Below are positions 17,282 to 25,807 of a stretch of 64,000 nucleotides of DNA, piece after piece. The translations under genes and the position numbers were made by a program. Source of the stretch: Desulfobacula sp964408295 (GTDB lineage Bacteria; Desulfobacterota; Desulfobacteria; Desulfobacterales; Desulfobacteraceae). The stretch spans positions 9,405 to 73,404 of the forward strand of contig CAYOYY010000011.1 of the NCBI GenBank assembly GCA_964408295.1. The letters run 5' to 3'. Position 1 is the stretch's first letter. Each line of letters starts with the position of its first letter. Below the pieces are notes generated by a model. The model did not search any database. It was given only the letters and a program-made list of their open reading frames with translations, and was not told the DNA's origin.

Positions 17282-18313
17282 TTAGAAGTTAATCTGCCAT
17301 TTGGCGCCGATATAATCAATCTCATTCTGGTTGTTCTCTTCGTAATCGATTGTACCGATTTCAGGAACAATGAATACTCCGGGAGCCAGTGTGATTGTAG
17401 CCTGTGCATAATAGCTTGTTACATCATCATCGGGGTTGCCGGCAGTTTCGTCAAAATCAGTCTGGGTTGTACCATAACCGAATTCCACGCTGAACATATC
17501 ATTGATTTTGGCTCCAACAACAACGAGATAACCAACTGCGTTGTTATCATTGGTGTCATTACCTGCTGCGTTGATTACAGGAGTTCCGCCATTTGCTTTG
17601 CCGGTATCCATTGAAATCATCAGGCCCACGTTCTGACCTGTGAACACATCACCTGCAAGATAAAACTGACCGATATTGATTGTGCCACCAATACCAAGAA
17701 CATAGGAATCAATGCTGATGGAAGCACCTGCTGCATTCAGCACATCATAGGTCTGATAACCTGCCATTACATCAACGGTAAAATTGTTCTGGCTGTATGT
17801 ATAACGTGCTTCAATTGCGGGGATATCTGTGTCAGTTGCGGTATATCCGGTAAGGGTTGTAGTGGTTTTTGGAGCAAGCAGAGCAACCTGGAAACCATCA
17901 AATTTCAGTCTCAGCATGGCTTCACGACCGCTGTAAATTCCGCCGTAATCTGCCAGACCTTCGTCTGTATTGTATACCTGATTTGAATAGAACGGATTAA
18001 GCGGAGTATAGGTCTGGCCCACGAGCAGAGAGCCTGCGCCAAAATTCCATTCGCCGTAAAGTTTACGGACATTGACACCTGTACCATATTCAAAACCACC
18101 TGTTACTGTATCACTTGCCTTGACTGTGGCACCGATACGTGAGTTGCTCTGGAGAGACTGAGCATAGTTGTCAGTATCTCTTGATCCTGGGATTTCTGTA
18201 TCTACTTTAAATGTGGCTATACGGGCATTTCCGTAAAAATTCCACTGGCTGCCTGCATATGCATAACCTGCAACCATGAGCATGGCAGCTGCAAGCGCTA
18301 TTATCTTTTTCAT
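17282..18313 (-). CDS. Outer-membrane porin, copy A
   Basis: A 343-residue beta-barrel porin-like protein. It has a Sec signal (MKKIIALAAAMLMVAGYAYA), alternating strand patterns throughout, several acidic loops, and a C-terminal GAKWQINF ending in Phe as recognised by the BAM machinery. It is a close paralogue of the next gene upstream; the last ~130 residues are nearly identical and the middle differs. AAAAGGAG precedes the ATG. It has its own terminator and a probable promoter (18408-18436). The transported solute is unknown. Confidence 0.85.
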   Translation of the reverse strand: MKKIIALAAAMLMVAGYAYAGSQWNFYGNARIATFKVDTEIPGSRDTDNYAQSLQSNSRIGATVKASDTVTGGFEYGTGVNVRKLYGEWNFGAGSLLVGQTYTPLNPFYSNQVYNTDEGLADYGGIYSGREAMLRLKFDGFQVALLAPKTTTTLTGYTATDTDIPAIEARYTYSQNNFTVDVMAGYQTYDVLNAAGASISIDSYVLGIGGTINIGQFYLAGDVFTGQNVGLMISMDTGKANGGTPVINAAGNDTNDNNAVGYLVVVGAKINDMFSVEFGYGTTQTDFDETAGNPDDDVTSYYAQATITLAPGVFIVPEIGTIDYEENNQNEIDYIGAKWQINF

Positions 18314-18407
18314 TTTTTTCTCCTTTTACATACTTCTTTTTTTACTACCTGAAAATCCAGAGATCTGCATCATTATTTCAAAAATTACAGAACTCTGAAA
18401 GCCAATA

Positions 18408-18436
18408 TATTTAAGCTTTTTATCCAGTTTTGTCAA
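18408..18436 (-). promoter_or_regulatory. Probable promoter of porin A
   Basis: TTGACA (18436-18431, minus strand) and TAAATA (18413-18408) are 17 bases apart, about 95 bases before the porin A start. The -35 lies directly beside the terminator of porin B, so the two copies appear to be separately transcribed. Confidence 0.5.
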
Positions 18437-18437
18437 T

Positions 18438-18481
18438 AAAAAAAGGGGCTGATAATGAATTTGCATTCATCAGCCCCTTTG
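18438..18481 (-). terminator. Rho-independent terminator after porin B
   Basis: A 12-base-pair GC-rich stem (AAAGGGGCTGAT with ATCAGCCCCTTT) extended by an AT-rich inner part is followed on the minus strand by seven Ts. It lies 41 bases after the stop of porin B. The spacing and flanking bases resemble those after porin A, so the duplication included the terminator region. Confidence 0.85.
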
Positions 18482-18521
18482 AAATTCAGGCGGTATAAAA
18501 ATTTATATTTCTAATCTTAAA

Positions 18522-19568
18522 TTAGAAATTAATCTGCCATTTGGCACCAATATAATCAACTTCGTTCTGGGTATTTTCTTCGTAATCGATTGTACCGATT
18601 TCAGGAATGATGAATACGCCAGGAGCCAGTGTGATTGTAGCCTGTGCATAGTAACCTGTTACATCATCATCAGGATTACCGGCTGATTCATCAAAATCAG
18701 TCTGGGTTGTACCATAACCGAATTCTACACTGAACATATCATTGATCTTTGCACCAAGAACAACAAGATAACCGACTGCATTGTTATCATTGGTGTCATT
18801 GCCTGCTGCATTGATTACAGGAGTACCACCGGTGTAGGTACCATTTGAGGTATCCATAAGGATCATATTGCCCACATTCTGGCCTGTAAAAACATCACCG
18901 GCAATATAGATCTGACCGATATTGATTTTACCGCCCAGAGCAAGAACATAAGAGTCAATGCTGATGGAAGCGCCTGCTGCATTCAGCACATCATAGGTCT
19001 GATAGCCACCGGCAGCCTGGATCATGAAATTATCCTGCTTGAAGGTGTATTTTGCTTCGATTCCAGGAATATCAGTATCAACAGTTGAGTAACCAGTCAG
19101 TGTAGTTCCTGTGCTGGGAGCAACCAGAGCAACCTGGAAGGAACCGAATTTCAGTTCCAGCATTGGTTCACGACCGGAGTAAACACCGCCCATGGTAAGC
19201 ATGTCAAGATCAGTTCCATACACCTGATTTGAATAGAACAGATTCAGAGGGCTGTAAGTCTGTCCAACAACAAGAGTGCCTGCGCCAAAATTCCATGCAC
19301 CGTAAAGCAAACGGATATTGGCATTTCCTTTTGATGTTCCATATTCAAAACCACCTGATACTGTGTCATTTGTTTTGACTTTTGCACCAATACGGGCATT
19401 ACTCTGAAGTGCCTGAGCATAGTTATCTGTGTCTCTTGAGCCTGGGATTTCTGTATCAACCTTGAATGTGGAAATACGGGCAGAACCGTAGAAATTCCAC
19501 TGGCTGCCTGCATAGGCATAACCTGCAACCATTACCATTGCGGCAACGAGAGCAATTAATTTTTTCAT
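18522..19568 (-). CDS. Outer-membrane porin, copy B
   Basis: A 348-residue paralogue of copy A with the same signal peptide type (MKKLIALVAAMVMVAGYAYA) and C-terminal Phe. The sequence around GSRDTDNYAQ, the block around NDTNDNNAVGYLVV and the tail are shared with copy A. The strands around YSNQVYGTDLDMLTMGG and the TYTGG loop differ. AAAAGGAG lies before the ATG, and a possible eight-codon leader frame lies upstream at 19593-19619. It is probably a major outer-membrane protein. Confidence 0.85.
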   Translation of the reverse strand: MKKLIALVAAMVMVAGYAYAGSQWNFYGSARISTFKVDTEIPGSRDTDNYAQALQSNARIGAKVKTNDTVSGGFEYGTSKGNANIRLLYGAWNFGAGTLVVGQTYSPLNLFYSNQVYGTDLDMLTMGGVYSGREPMLELKFGSFQVALVAPSTGTTLTGYSTVDTDIPGIEAKYTFKQDNFMIQAAGGYQTYDVLNAAGASISIDSYVLALGGKINIGQIYIAGDVFTGQNVGNMILMDTSNGTYTGGTPVINAAGNDTNDNNAVGYLVVLGAKINDMFSVEFGYGTTQTDFDESAGNPDDDVTGYYAQATITLAPGVFIIPEIGTIDYEENTQNEVDYIGAKWQINF

Positions 19569-19592
19569 CTTTTTCTCCTTTTAAGAATTAAA

Positions 19593-19619
19593 TTATCCTA
19601 CCGCCTGAACAGCCGGCAT
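19593..19619 (-). CDS. Possible 8-residue leader peptide upstream of porin B
   Basis: In the 5' leader of porin B, ATG at 19619 opens a short frame (MPAVQAVG, stop at 19593) behind AGGAGGG at 19631-19625, five bases away. This binding site is at least as good as the one for porin B itself, 24 bases further on. No match to known leader peptides is evident, and the codons do not suggest attenuation by a single amino acid. It may be translated or may be chance. Confidence 0.25.
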   Translation of the reverse strand: MPAVQAVG

Positions 19620-19713
19620 GCAGACCCTCCTTTTAAAAGTCTGATTCCGGTCACATAACCTGTGTCTATGCGGTTTCAATACTTTTGTCAACCTTTTTTT
19701 AAATTTTTACTCT

Positions 19714-21363
19714 CTATTTAAGCGAATAGGCAATAATATTGGATTTTTTCCCCTTTGCCCTTGTGAAAATCTGGGAAGTTGAAACCACTGAAACCACAAG
19801 TTCTTTTGTGCCGTCTCCGTCAATATCGGCAATGGCGAAATCGCTTATCCACCCCTGCACAGACCTTGTCCTGAATACAGGAGCAAGAGCAATTCCATTC
19901 CAGGAAAGAATATCAATGGTTCCTTTTGAAAAATGCTTGTACCGGCCCATGGCAGAACTGCCGAACTGCTGATTTTTAACAACAAAAATCTCAGGTTTTG
20001 AATCATCATCTGTATCAAAAAACACAATCCGCGGGTTAAAATATACCCTTTCCTGGTATGAGGCATCCACATCATTTCTTGGCAGAAGCAGATAATGCAT
20101 TGTGCCGCCGTATTCGCCATTACCCTGCCAGTCAATGGCACCACTTCCTTCAGAAAGAGTAATCCTGCCATACTGATTTATGGACACATATTCTTCAGCC
20201 TTGTCTGAGCTCACAGGCCCTTTTGCAAGGGAAAGCACGGAGACATTGCGCGGAAGCATGAGTTTTCTGTCTGTAACATAGCGTTTTCCGGAAACCCTCA
20301 TGAAATAGATTGCACCCTTGAAAGGATTTGAAGCTGTTTTCTGGCCCAAAAGGATTCTGCCCTGATCTTTTGAATCAATAACCCTGAAATAATAGGGTTC
20401 ATTATCTGTCAGTGTCACATAGGAACTTCCATTGTATTCCACCACAAATGATCTCAGCCCGTCCTTCTGGATATTCAGACTTGTTACAAAAATTTCAGGA
20501 TATCCATTTTTGTTTATATCAGCAATATCAATTCCTATAATTCTGTGTACCCTGCTGTAATCCAACTCTTTTTCAAGCACAAGCCTGTTGCCTGAATACT
20601 TATAGATAAAAAGTTTATAATCCTCAGCAACAACAACTCTGTTGATACCGTCCTTTTTTATGTCGCCTGTGGCAAAGCCATTGATCTGTCCCTTGAATGT
20701 CAGCCATGTTGAAAACCCCTTGCGCCTGCCTGATGACTGAAGGTTAACAAAGCCGCCGCTGTACCGTTCCATGCCTCCTGTGTACTGAAGAGCACCGGGA
20801 GCCTGTGGAGCCTGCTGAGTTGCAGGCCCTGCATACAATTCATTGGCAATGTTGCGTTTAAATACCTTAAGATTGATATCGCCTGCGAATTTATTAACCA
20901 TGGGAATAACATCGCCCATTTTGTTGCTCTGTTCAAAAAAGCTCATGGTGGGTTTTTTACCGTGTACATCAACCATGCGGGCATCAAGGCTTATACTCTG
21001 GCCAAAATTCGTAAGGCTGCCGTACAATACATAGTCAACCCCCATTGCAGCACCTATGATTCTTGCCTTGGATTCTGTGAGTTCCCCTTTTATTCCGCTT
21101 TGTTTTCTTGCTCTTGCAAGGCTTTGCTCAACGGTTTCACGGTCAAGCACCACTACCTTGCCAGGATCTGCAAGCCTTGTTGAAAGCATTGAAAACATGC
21201 CTTTCTGCAGAAAACCAAGATCCTGTGGAGAATTCATGGTAAAAGGTATGACCGCAACCTTTGCAGGCACTGCACAAAAGCCCTGTACCAGCACAGAGGC
21301 CATAAAAATAAAGGCAAGAATACAGACCTTGTAGATTTTTCTTCCATTATGATTGAATTTCAC
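19714..21363 (-). CDS. Secreted FG-GAP/VCBS-repeat protein with FlgO-like N-terminal domain
   Basis: A 549-residue exported protein. A signal segment (about 10-31) is followed by a FlgO/TolB-N-like domain (about 33-165, AVIPFTMNSPQDLGFLQKG, GVDYVLYGSLTNFG, FFEQSNKMGDVIPMVN). A beta-propeller-like region with FG-GAP/VCBS calcium loops follows: DIADINKNGYPEIFV, FDTDDDSKPEIFV and FAIADIDGDGTKELVV. The N-terminal domain is shared with the protein at 14929-15579. It may be a periplasmic or surface-associated propeller; the function is unknown. Confidence 0.78.
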   Translation of the reverse strand: MKFNHNGRKIYKVCILAFIFMASVLVQGFCAVPAKVAVIPFTMNSPQDLGFLQKGMFSMLSTRLADPGKVVVLDRETVEQSLARARKQSGIKGELTESKARIIGAAMGVDYVLYGSLTNFGQSISLDARMVDVHGKKPTMSFFEQSNKMGDVIPMVNKFAGDINLKVFKRNIANELYAGPATQQAPQAPGALQYTGGMERYSGGFVNLQSSGRRKGFSTWLTFKGQINGFATGDIKKDGINRVVVAEDYKLFIYKYSGNRLVLEKELDYSRVHRIIGIDIADINKNGYPEIFVTSLNIQKDGLRSFVVEYNGSSYVTLTDNEPYYFRVIDSKDQGRILLGQKTASNPFKGAIYFMRVSGKRYVTDRKLMLPRNVSVLSLAKGPVSSDKAEEYVSINQYGRITLSEGSGAIDWQGNGEYGGTMHYLLLPRNDVDASYQERVYFNPRIVFFDTDDDSKPEIFVVKNQQFGSSAMGRYKHFSKGTIDILSWNGIALAPVFRTRSVQGWISDFAIADIDGDGTKELVVSVVSTSQIFTRAKGKKSNIIAYSLK

Positions 21364-21435
21364 GACAAAACTCCTTTACTGGGTGTTGAACTAATTTTCC
21401 TCATTGTCTGCCACTATATACATCATCACATATTT

Positions 21436-23229
21436 TCATACAACTCTTTTAAAAAGCTTTTCCATATCATTTTTGTCAAAAGAGATCATGGTGGGCCTGC
21501 CATGGGGGCAATGCATGGGATTATCACATTTTTCAAGGTCTTCCAGCAGTTTTACCATTTCAGCATGATGCAGTTTATGGTTTGCACGGACAGCGCTGTG
21601 ACATGCCATTGAAATCAGGCAGGCATCCAGCCATTTGTGCTTTGGCAGGGAAGGTGCGCATGCTTCAGATGCAAGTTCCATAAGGTCAGTTACAAGCTCT
21701 TTGATATTTTTTGTCTCAACAAGTCCCGGAACTGCCCTTATTAAAAAACATGTGCCTCCAAACGGTTCAATCTTAAACCCGAGCTCTGAAAGGCCGGAAA
21801 GAATACCGGCAAGGATATCTGCATCCCTGTGGCCAAGTTCCAGGGTCTCAGGCACAAGCAGGGACTGACTCTGCACACCGGCCTTTTCATGTCTTTTTTT
21901 AAGTTTTTCATACACAATCCTTTCATGGGCAGCATGCTGGTCGACAAGAACAAGGCTTGTGTCTTTCTCTGCAACAATATATGTGCCCATGATCTGACCC
22001 AGAATATTAAAACCAGAACCTGGTTCCTGCACAGATTCCTTATGTGATGCAGAAAAATACCTGCTACCATGTCCTTGTTGAGAAGCCGGCCGGGAGTCAC
22101 AGGGTTCGCAAACAGGCAGAACCACATCACAAGATTCATCCAGAGAAACCTCCCAGTTAAAACGCGCCTTCGGCGAATCCTGGCTTTCTGGTTCATGGAA
22201 TTCAGGCACACTGATTCTTGAATATGAAGTAATATTTTCCTGGGCTTTTAAAATTGCAGAAGAAACAGCTCTAGTGATCAATTGATAAACCGGGCCTGGA
22301 TCAAACAATTTTATTTCCCGCTTGCATGGATGCACATTAACATCCACACGGTCAAAGGGTATTTCAATCATGACGGCACCAACAGGAAACCTGCCTTTCA
22401 TCACCCTGCCGTCATATCCCCTGAACACGGCTGCCACAAGTCCTCTGTCATACACAACCCTGTTGTTCACGAAAAAATACAGCCGCCCTGAAGAGGTCCT
22501 GGTCACAGAAGGATTGGAGCACACTCCTGTTACAGAAATATCCTGTGCCAAGGACTCAAATTCATACAAATTGTTTATCACATCTTTTCCCAGAACCGCA
22601 ACAGCACGCTGGAACAGGCTCTGACCACAGGGAAAATGTTTTACAAGCCTGGTGTTTACAAAAAAGCGCAGCCCGATTTCCGGATTCCCAAGGGCAATTG
22701 CCAGAACAATATCTGCAATATGCCCAAGTTCCGTGTTTTCGGATTTTAAAAATTTTCTGCGGGCAGGGGTATTATAGAACAGGTGCCTGACTTCCACCAT
22801 GGTACCGGCAGGCGCTCCCGCATCTGAAACATTGCGGATTTTCCCGCCTGCTATTTCAATTTTTGTCGCAACATTGCTGTGTTGTGTTCTTGTGACAAGG
22901 GTAAATTTTGAGACCGATGCAATGGAAGGCAGGGCTTCTCCCCTGAACCCCATTGTTGAGATAGCGAAAAGATCAGATGTCTGCCTTATCTTGCTTGTGG
23001 CATATCTTTCAATTGCCAGAAGCGCATCATCACGGGACATGCCTGAGCCGTCATCACTGACCCGTATCAGGGATGCGCCCCCTTTTTCAATTTCTATTGT
23101 TATTGAGGCCGCACCTGCATCAATGGAATTTTCAACCAGTTCCTTTACAACCGAGGCAGGCCTCTGAACCACTTCGCCTGCTGCAATCTGGTTGGAAAGG
23201 ATCTCAGGAAGGATTCTGACTTTTGCCAT
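21436..23229 (-). CDS. mutL: DNA mismatch repair protein MutL
   Basis: MutL links MutS mismatch recognition to strand incision. The N-terminal GHKL ATPase has VVKELVENSIDAG, DDGSGM and TMGFRGEALPSIASVS. The C-terminal domain keeps DQHAAHERIVYEKL, the DQHA(X)2E(X)4E endonuclease motif, and ends with CPHGRPT. It is therefore the latent-endonuclease type, usual where MutH is absent. At 597 residues it is full length. It overlaps the 64-residue gene upstream and is the last gene of the argS-gatCA operon. Confidence 0.97.
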   Translation of the reverse strand: MAKVRILPEILSNQIAAGEVVQRPASVVKELVENSIDAGAASITIEIEKGGASLIRVSDDGSGMSRDDALLAIERYATSKIRQTSDLFAISTMGFRGEALPSIASVSKFTLVTRTQHSNVATKIEIAGGKIRNVSDAGAPAGTMVEVRHLFYNTPARRKFLKSENTELGHIADIVLAIALGNPEIGLRFFVNTRLVKHFPCGQSLFQRAVAVLGKDVINNLYEFESLAQDISVTGVCSNPSVTRTSSGRLYFFVNNRVVYDRGLVAAVFRGYDGRVMKGRFPVGAVMIEIPFDRVDVNVHPCKREIKLFDPGPVYQLITRAVSSAILKAQENITSYSRISVPEFHEPESQDSPKARFNWEVSLDESCDVVLPVCEPCDSRPASQQGHGSRYFSASHKESVQEPGSGFNILGQIMGTYIVAEKDTSLVLVDQHAAHERIVYEKLKKRHEKAGVQSQSLLVPETLELGHRDADILAGILSGLSELGFKIEPFGGTCFLIRAVPGLVETKNIKELVTDLMELASEACAPSLPKHKWLDACLISMACHSAVRANHKLHHAEMVKLLEDLEKCDNPMHCPHGRPTMISFDKNDMEKLFKRVV

Positions 23230-23398
23230 CTTTGATGAGCCTTAACAGAAACTCACAATCTCTGGGGGTTAAATCAAAACGCAGGCCTGCCTGGTCTGCA
23301 AGCTTTTCAGGATCTGCTTCAGGATTGCCCTGTCTTTGTTCTGATACCCATTCAATGGCTTTTTTCAGGGATTCTCCCTGGGGAACTATGGTGGACAT
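23204..23398 (-). CDS. Small conserved-looking protein upstream of mutL
   Basis: A 64-residue soluble, mostly helical protein (MSTIVPQGESLKKAIEWVSE at the start). The ATG is supported by AGGAGG nine bases upstream, and the end overlaps the mutL start by 26 bases, which indicates translational coupling. No family is recognised with certainty. The conserved position between gatA and mutL supports a real gene. Confidence 0.7.
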   Translation of the reverse strand: MSTIVPQGESLKKAIEWVSEQRQGNPEADPEKLADQAGLRFDLTPRDCEFLLRLIKDGKSQNPS

Positions 23399-23422
23399 GG
23401 AAGTCTTCCTCCTTTACAAATA

Positions 23423-24895
23423 TTAAAGTTCAGGAAATTTGCAGGCAAGACCGCTGTTTTGTTCAAATCCATACCCTGCCCTGAAAAGTGACATTTCATC
23501 AAAATGGTCTGCCATCATCTGTATGCCGACCGGGAGTCCTGTCCCGGAAAAACCCGCAGGAACCGAAATACCCGGAATACCTGCCATATTTGCTGAAAGG
23601 GTAAATATATCGGTAAGATACATGGTCAAAGGATCATGGGTTTTCTCACCAAGCCTGAATGCAGGTGCAGGTGCAACAGGAGACAGTATGATGTCGCAGG
23701 TTTCAAATGCCCTGGCAAAATCCTGCATGATAAGGGTTCTTACCTTTGAGGCCCTTGCATAATAGGCATCATAATAGCCTGAAGAAAGAGCAAAAGTTCC
23801 GATGAGAATACGCCTCTGCACCTCAGGGCCAAACCCTTCTGACCGCGTTTTCTTGTAAAGTTCCATCATATCTTCACAATCAGGCTTTCTCATGCCGTAT
23901 TTTACCCCGTCAAACCTGGCAAGATTGGAACTTGCCTCACAAGGGGCAATAATATAATAGGCAGCAATCACATATCTTGTATTTGGCAGACTTATCTTCC
24001 TGATCTTCACCCCCATGTCTTCAAGAACAGTGCAGGCATTTTTAAAAATTTTCTCCACATCTGGGTCAAGACCTTCAACTGCAAGATATTCTTCCGGTAT
24101 CCCGGCTGTCATGCCTTTTAATCCCTGTTTTTTAAACATGTCAAACGCCTGTGTGAAATCAGGCACAGGTTTGTCTGCACAGGTTGAGTCCATTTTGTCA
24201 TATCCTGCAATTGCATTGAGCAAAATTGCAGTGTCCCTTACATTCGGCGCCATCGGCCCTATCTGGTCCAGGGAAGAGGCATATGAAACAAGGCCGAAAC
24301 GCGATACCCTGCCATAGGTCGGTTTAAGGCCCACAATACCGCAATGTGACGCTGGCTGACGAATGGACCCGCCTGTATCACTGCCAAGGGCTGCACAGCA
24401 GAATCCTGCTGCCACGGCAGCAGCAGAGCCTCCGCTGGAACCGCCCGGCACATGGTCGGGATTCCAGGGGTTTTTTGTGAGTTTAAAAGCTGAATTTTCC
24501 GTTGAAGAGCCCATGGCAAACTCATCCATATTGGTCTTGCCAATGATGACAGCACCTGCCTGATTCAGTTTTTCCACAACATGGGCATTGTATTGGGGAA
24601 CAAAATTTTCAAGAATCTTTGAAGCGCAGGTCGTTTTCATGCCTTTCACACATAAAAGATCCTTGAGAGCAACCGGTATTCCGGTTAAAGGAGTAAAATT
24701 TCCTGCTGCAATATCCTGATCAGCCTCTTTTGCCTGGTCAAGGGCTTTTTCTTTATCCACACTGAGAAAAGCCCCTATTTTATCATCATATTTTTCAATA
24801 CGGTCAATAAGGGCTGATGTCAGTTCCAGAGAAGAAATTGTGCGTTCTGCAAGCAGTTTTCCTGCCTGCGCAATGCCAAGTTCATGCACTTCCAT
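23423..24895 (-). CDS. gatA: Aspartyl/glutamyl-tRNA amidotransferase subunit A
   Basis: GatA is the amidase that releases ammonia from glutamine for transamidation. The Ser-cisSer-Lys triad is recognisable in PVALKDLLCVKG (Lys) and in GSDTGGSIRQPASHCG (serines), with the glycine-rich amidase signature GGSSGGSAAAVAAG. At 490 residues it is full length. It is downstream of gatC by 19 bases; gatB is at a separate locus at 13490-14917. Confidence 0.97.
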   Translation of the reverse strand: MEVHELGIAQAGKLLAERTISSLELTSALIDRIEKYDDKIGAFLSVDKEKALDQAKEADQDIAAGNFTPLTGIPVALKDLLCVKGMKTTCASKILENFVPQYNAHVVEKLNQAGAVIIGKTNMDEFAMGSSTENSAFKLTKNPWNPDHVPGGSSGGSAAAVAAGFCCAALGSDTGGSIRQPASHCGIVGLKPTYGRVSRFGLVSYASSLDQIGPMAPNVRDTAILLNAIAGYDKMDSTCADKPVPDFTQAFDMFKKQGLKGMTAGIPEEYLAVEGLDPDVEKIFKNACTVLEDMGVKIRKISLPNTRYVIAAYYIIAPCEASSNLARFDGVKYGMRKPDCEDMMELYKKTRSEGFGPEVQRRILIGTFALSSGYYDAYYARASKVRTLIMQDFARAFETCDIILSPVAPAPAFRLGEKTHDPLTMYLTDIFTLSANMAGIPGISVPAGFSGTGLPVGIQMMADHFDEMSLFRAGYGFEQNSGLACKFPEL

Positions 24896-24914
24896 TTCAT
24901 ATCCTTCCTTATAC

Positions 24915-25202
24915 TTATTTTACAACCCTTGGAACAGTGTAAAAATCCTGATCCCTTTCAGGGGCATTGGCAAGGGTAACTTCAGGGCCGGGCGACCCGG
25001 CAGGCTTATCCTCCCTTAAAACATTATTCATCAATGCCGCCCCGGATGAAAGACCAACTCCTTTGACATCAGCATCCTTGAGCTTGTCAATGTATTGAAG
25101 AATGCGTCCCATCTGGTCTGTCATGCTTCCGATACCGGCTTCGTCAATTTCCAGCCTGGCCAGATGAGCAATTTTCATGACTTCATCCCTTGAAATTTTC
25201 AT
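24915..25202 (-). CDS. gatC: Aspartyl/glutamyl-tRNA amidotransferase subunit C
   Basis: A 95-residue GatC that wraps around and stabilises GatA-GatB. The N-terminal MKISRDEVMKIAHLARLEI and the C-terminal FYTVPRVV tail are characteristic. Its start overlaps the stop of the SPOR-protein gene by four bases. Confidence 0.96.
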   Translation of the reverse strand: MKISRDEVMKIAHLARLEIDEAGIGSMTDQMGRILQYIDKLKDADVKGVGLSSGAALMNNVLREDKPAGSPGPEVTLANAPERDQDFYTVPRVVK

Positions 25203-25801
25203 TTTTTTCCTTTTTTTATTATCCTTGTATCCATAATACCGGCTTTTTCCAGTTTTTTCTGCATTTCAGCAGCAGCACCAAATGTTTTAAATGCCCCAAA
25301 CCTTACTCTATACCATACCACACCCTTTTTCATGCCTTTTACCTTGTAACCGGTAAATCCTCTTTTTTCAAGCATGCCCATCTGGATTTCAGCATCCTTT
25401 ACATTGCGGTAAGCTGCAACCTGAATGGTATAGTTTTTATCTTCTGCCTGAGCCACGGCAACCGGATGAGCCTGTTTTTTATATGTCTTTTTTTTCATGC
25501 TTGTCTTGACAGGAATCAGCCTGTTTCCAGGATTGAGGGCTCTGTCAGTTCCAGGAGCAGGTTCAGCAGTTGCCACGGGCTCAGGCTGTTCAAGAACATC
25601 ATAAAATTTCAGCTCTATTTTTTTCTGTCTTACTTTATCATTATCAATCTGCCCGGCAATTGCTGCAAGCTTTTTCTGAAACCTCTGAGTATCAAACTTC
25701 ACAGGAGATGTTTCCCGGCCCACCATGACTCCCAGCAAAAACATCCACCCTGCAATAAGGATAAAAACCAGGCCCTTTAAAATCCCCTTTGAGGACAGCA
25801 T
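25199..25801 (-). CDS. SPOR-domain membrane protein
   Basis: A 200-residue bitopic protein. One membrane helix near the N-terminus (about 8-26) is followed by a low-complexity linker and a C-terminal SPOR domain (about 123-198, YTIQVAAYRNVKDAEIQMG ... VRFGAFKTFGAAAEMQKKL). SPOR domains bind denuded peptidoglycan at division sites, so a periplasmic septal role is likely. It follows argS by six bases and overlaps gatC. Confidence 0.88.
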   Translation of the reverse strand: MLSSKGILKGLVFILIAGWMFLLGVMVGRETSPVKFDTQRFQKKLAAIAGQIDNDKVRQKKIELKFYDVLEQPEPVATAEPAPGTDRALNPGNRLIPVKTSMKKKTYKKQAHPVAVAQAEDKNYTIQVAAYRNVKDAEIQMGMLEKRGFTGYKVKGMKKGVVWYRVRFGAFKTFGAAAEMQKKLEKAGIMDTRIIKKGKK

Positions 25802-25807
25802 ATTATC

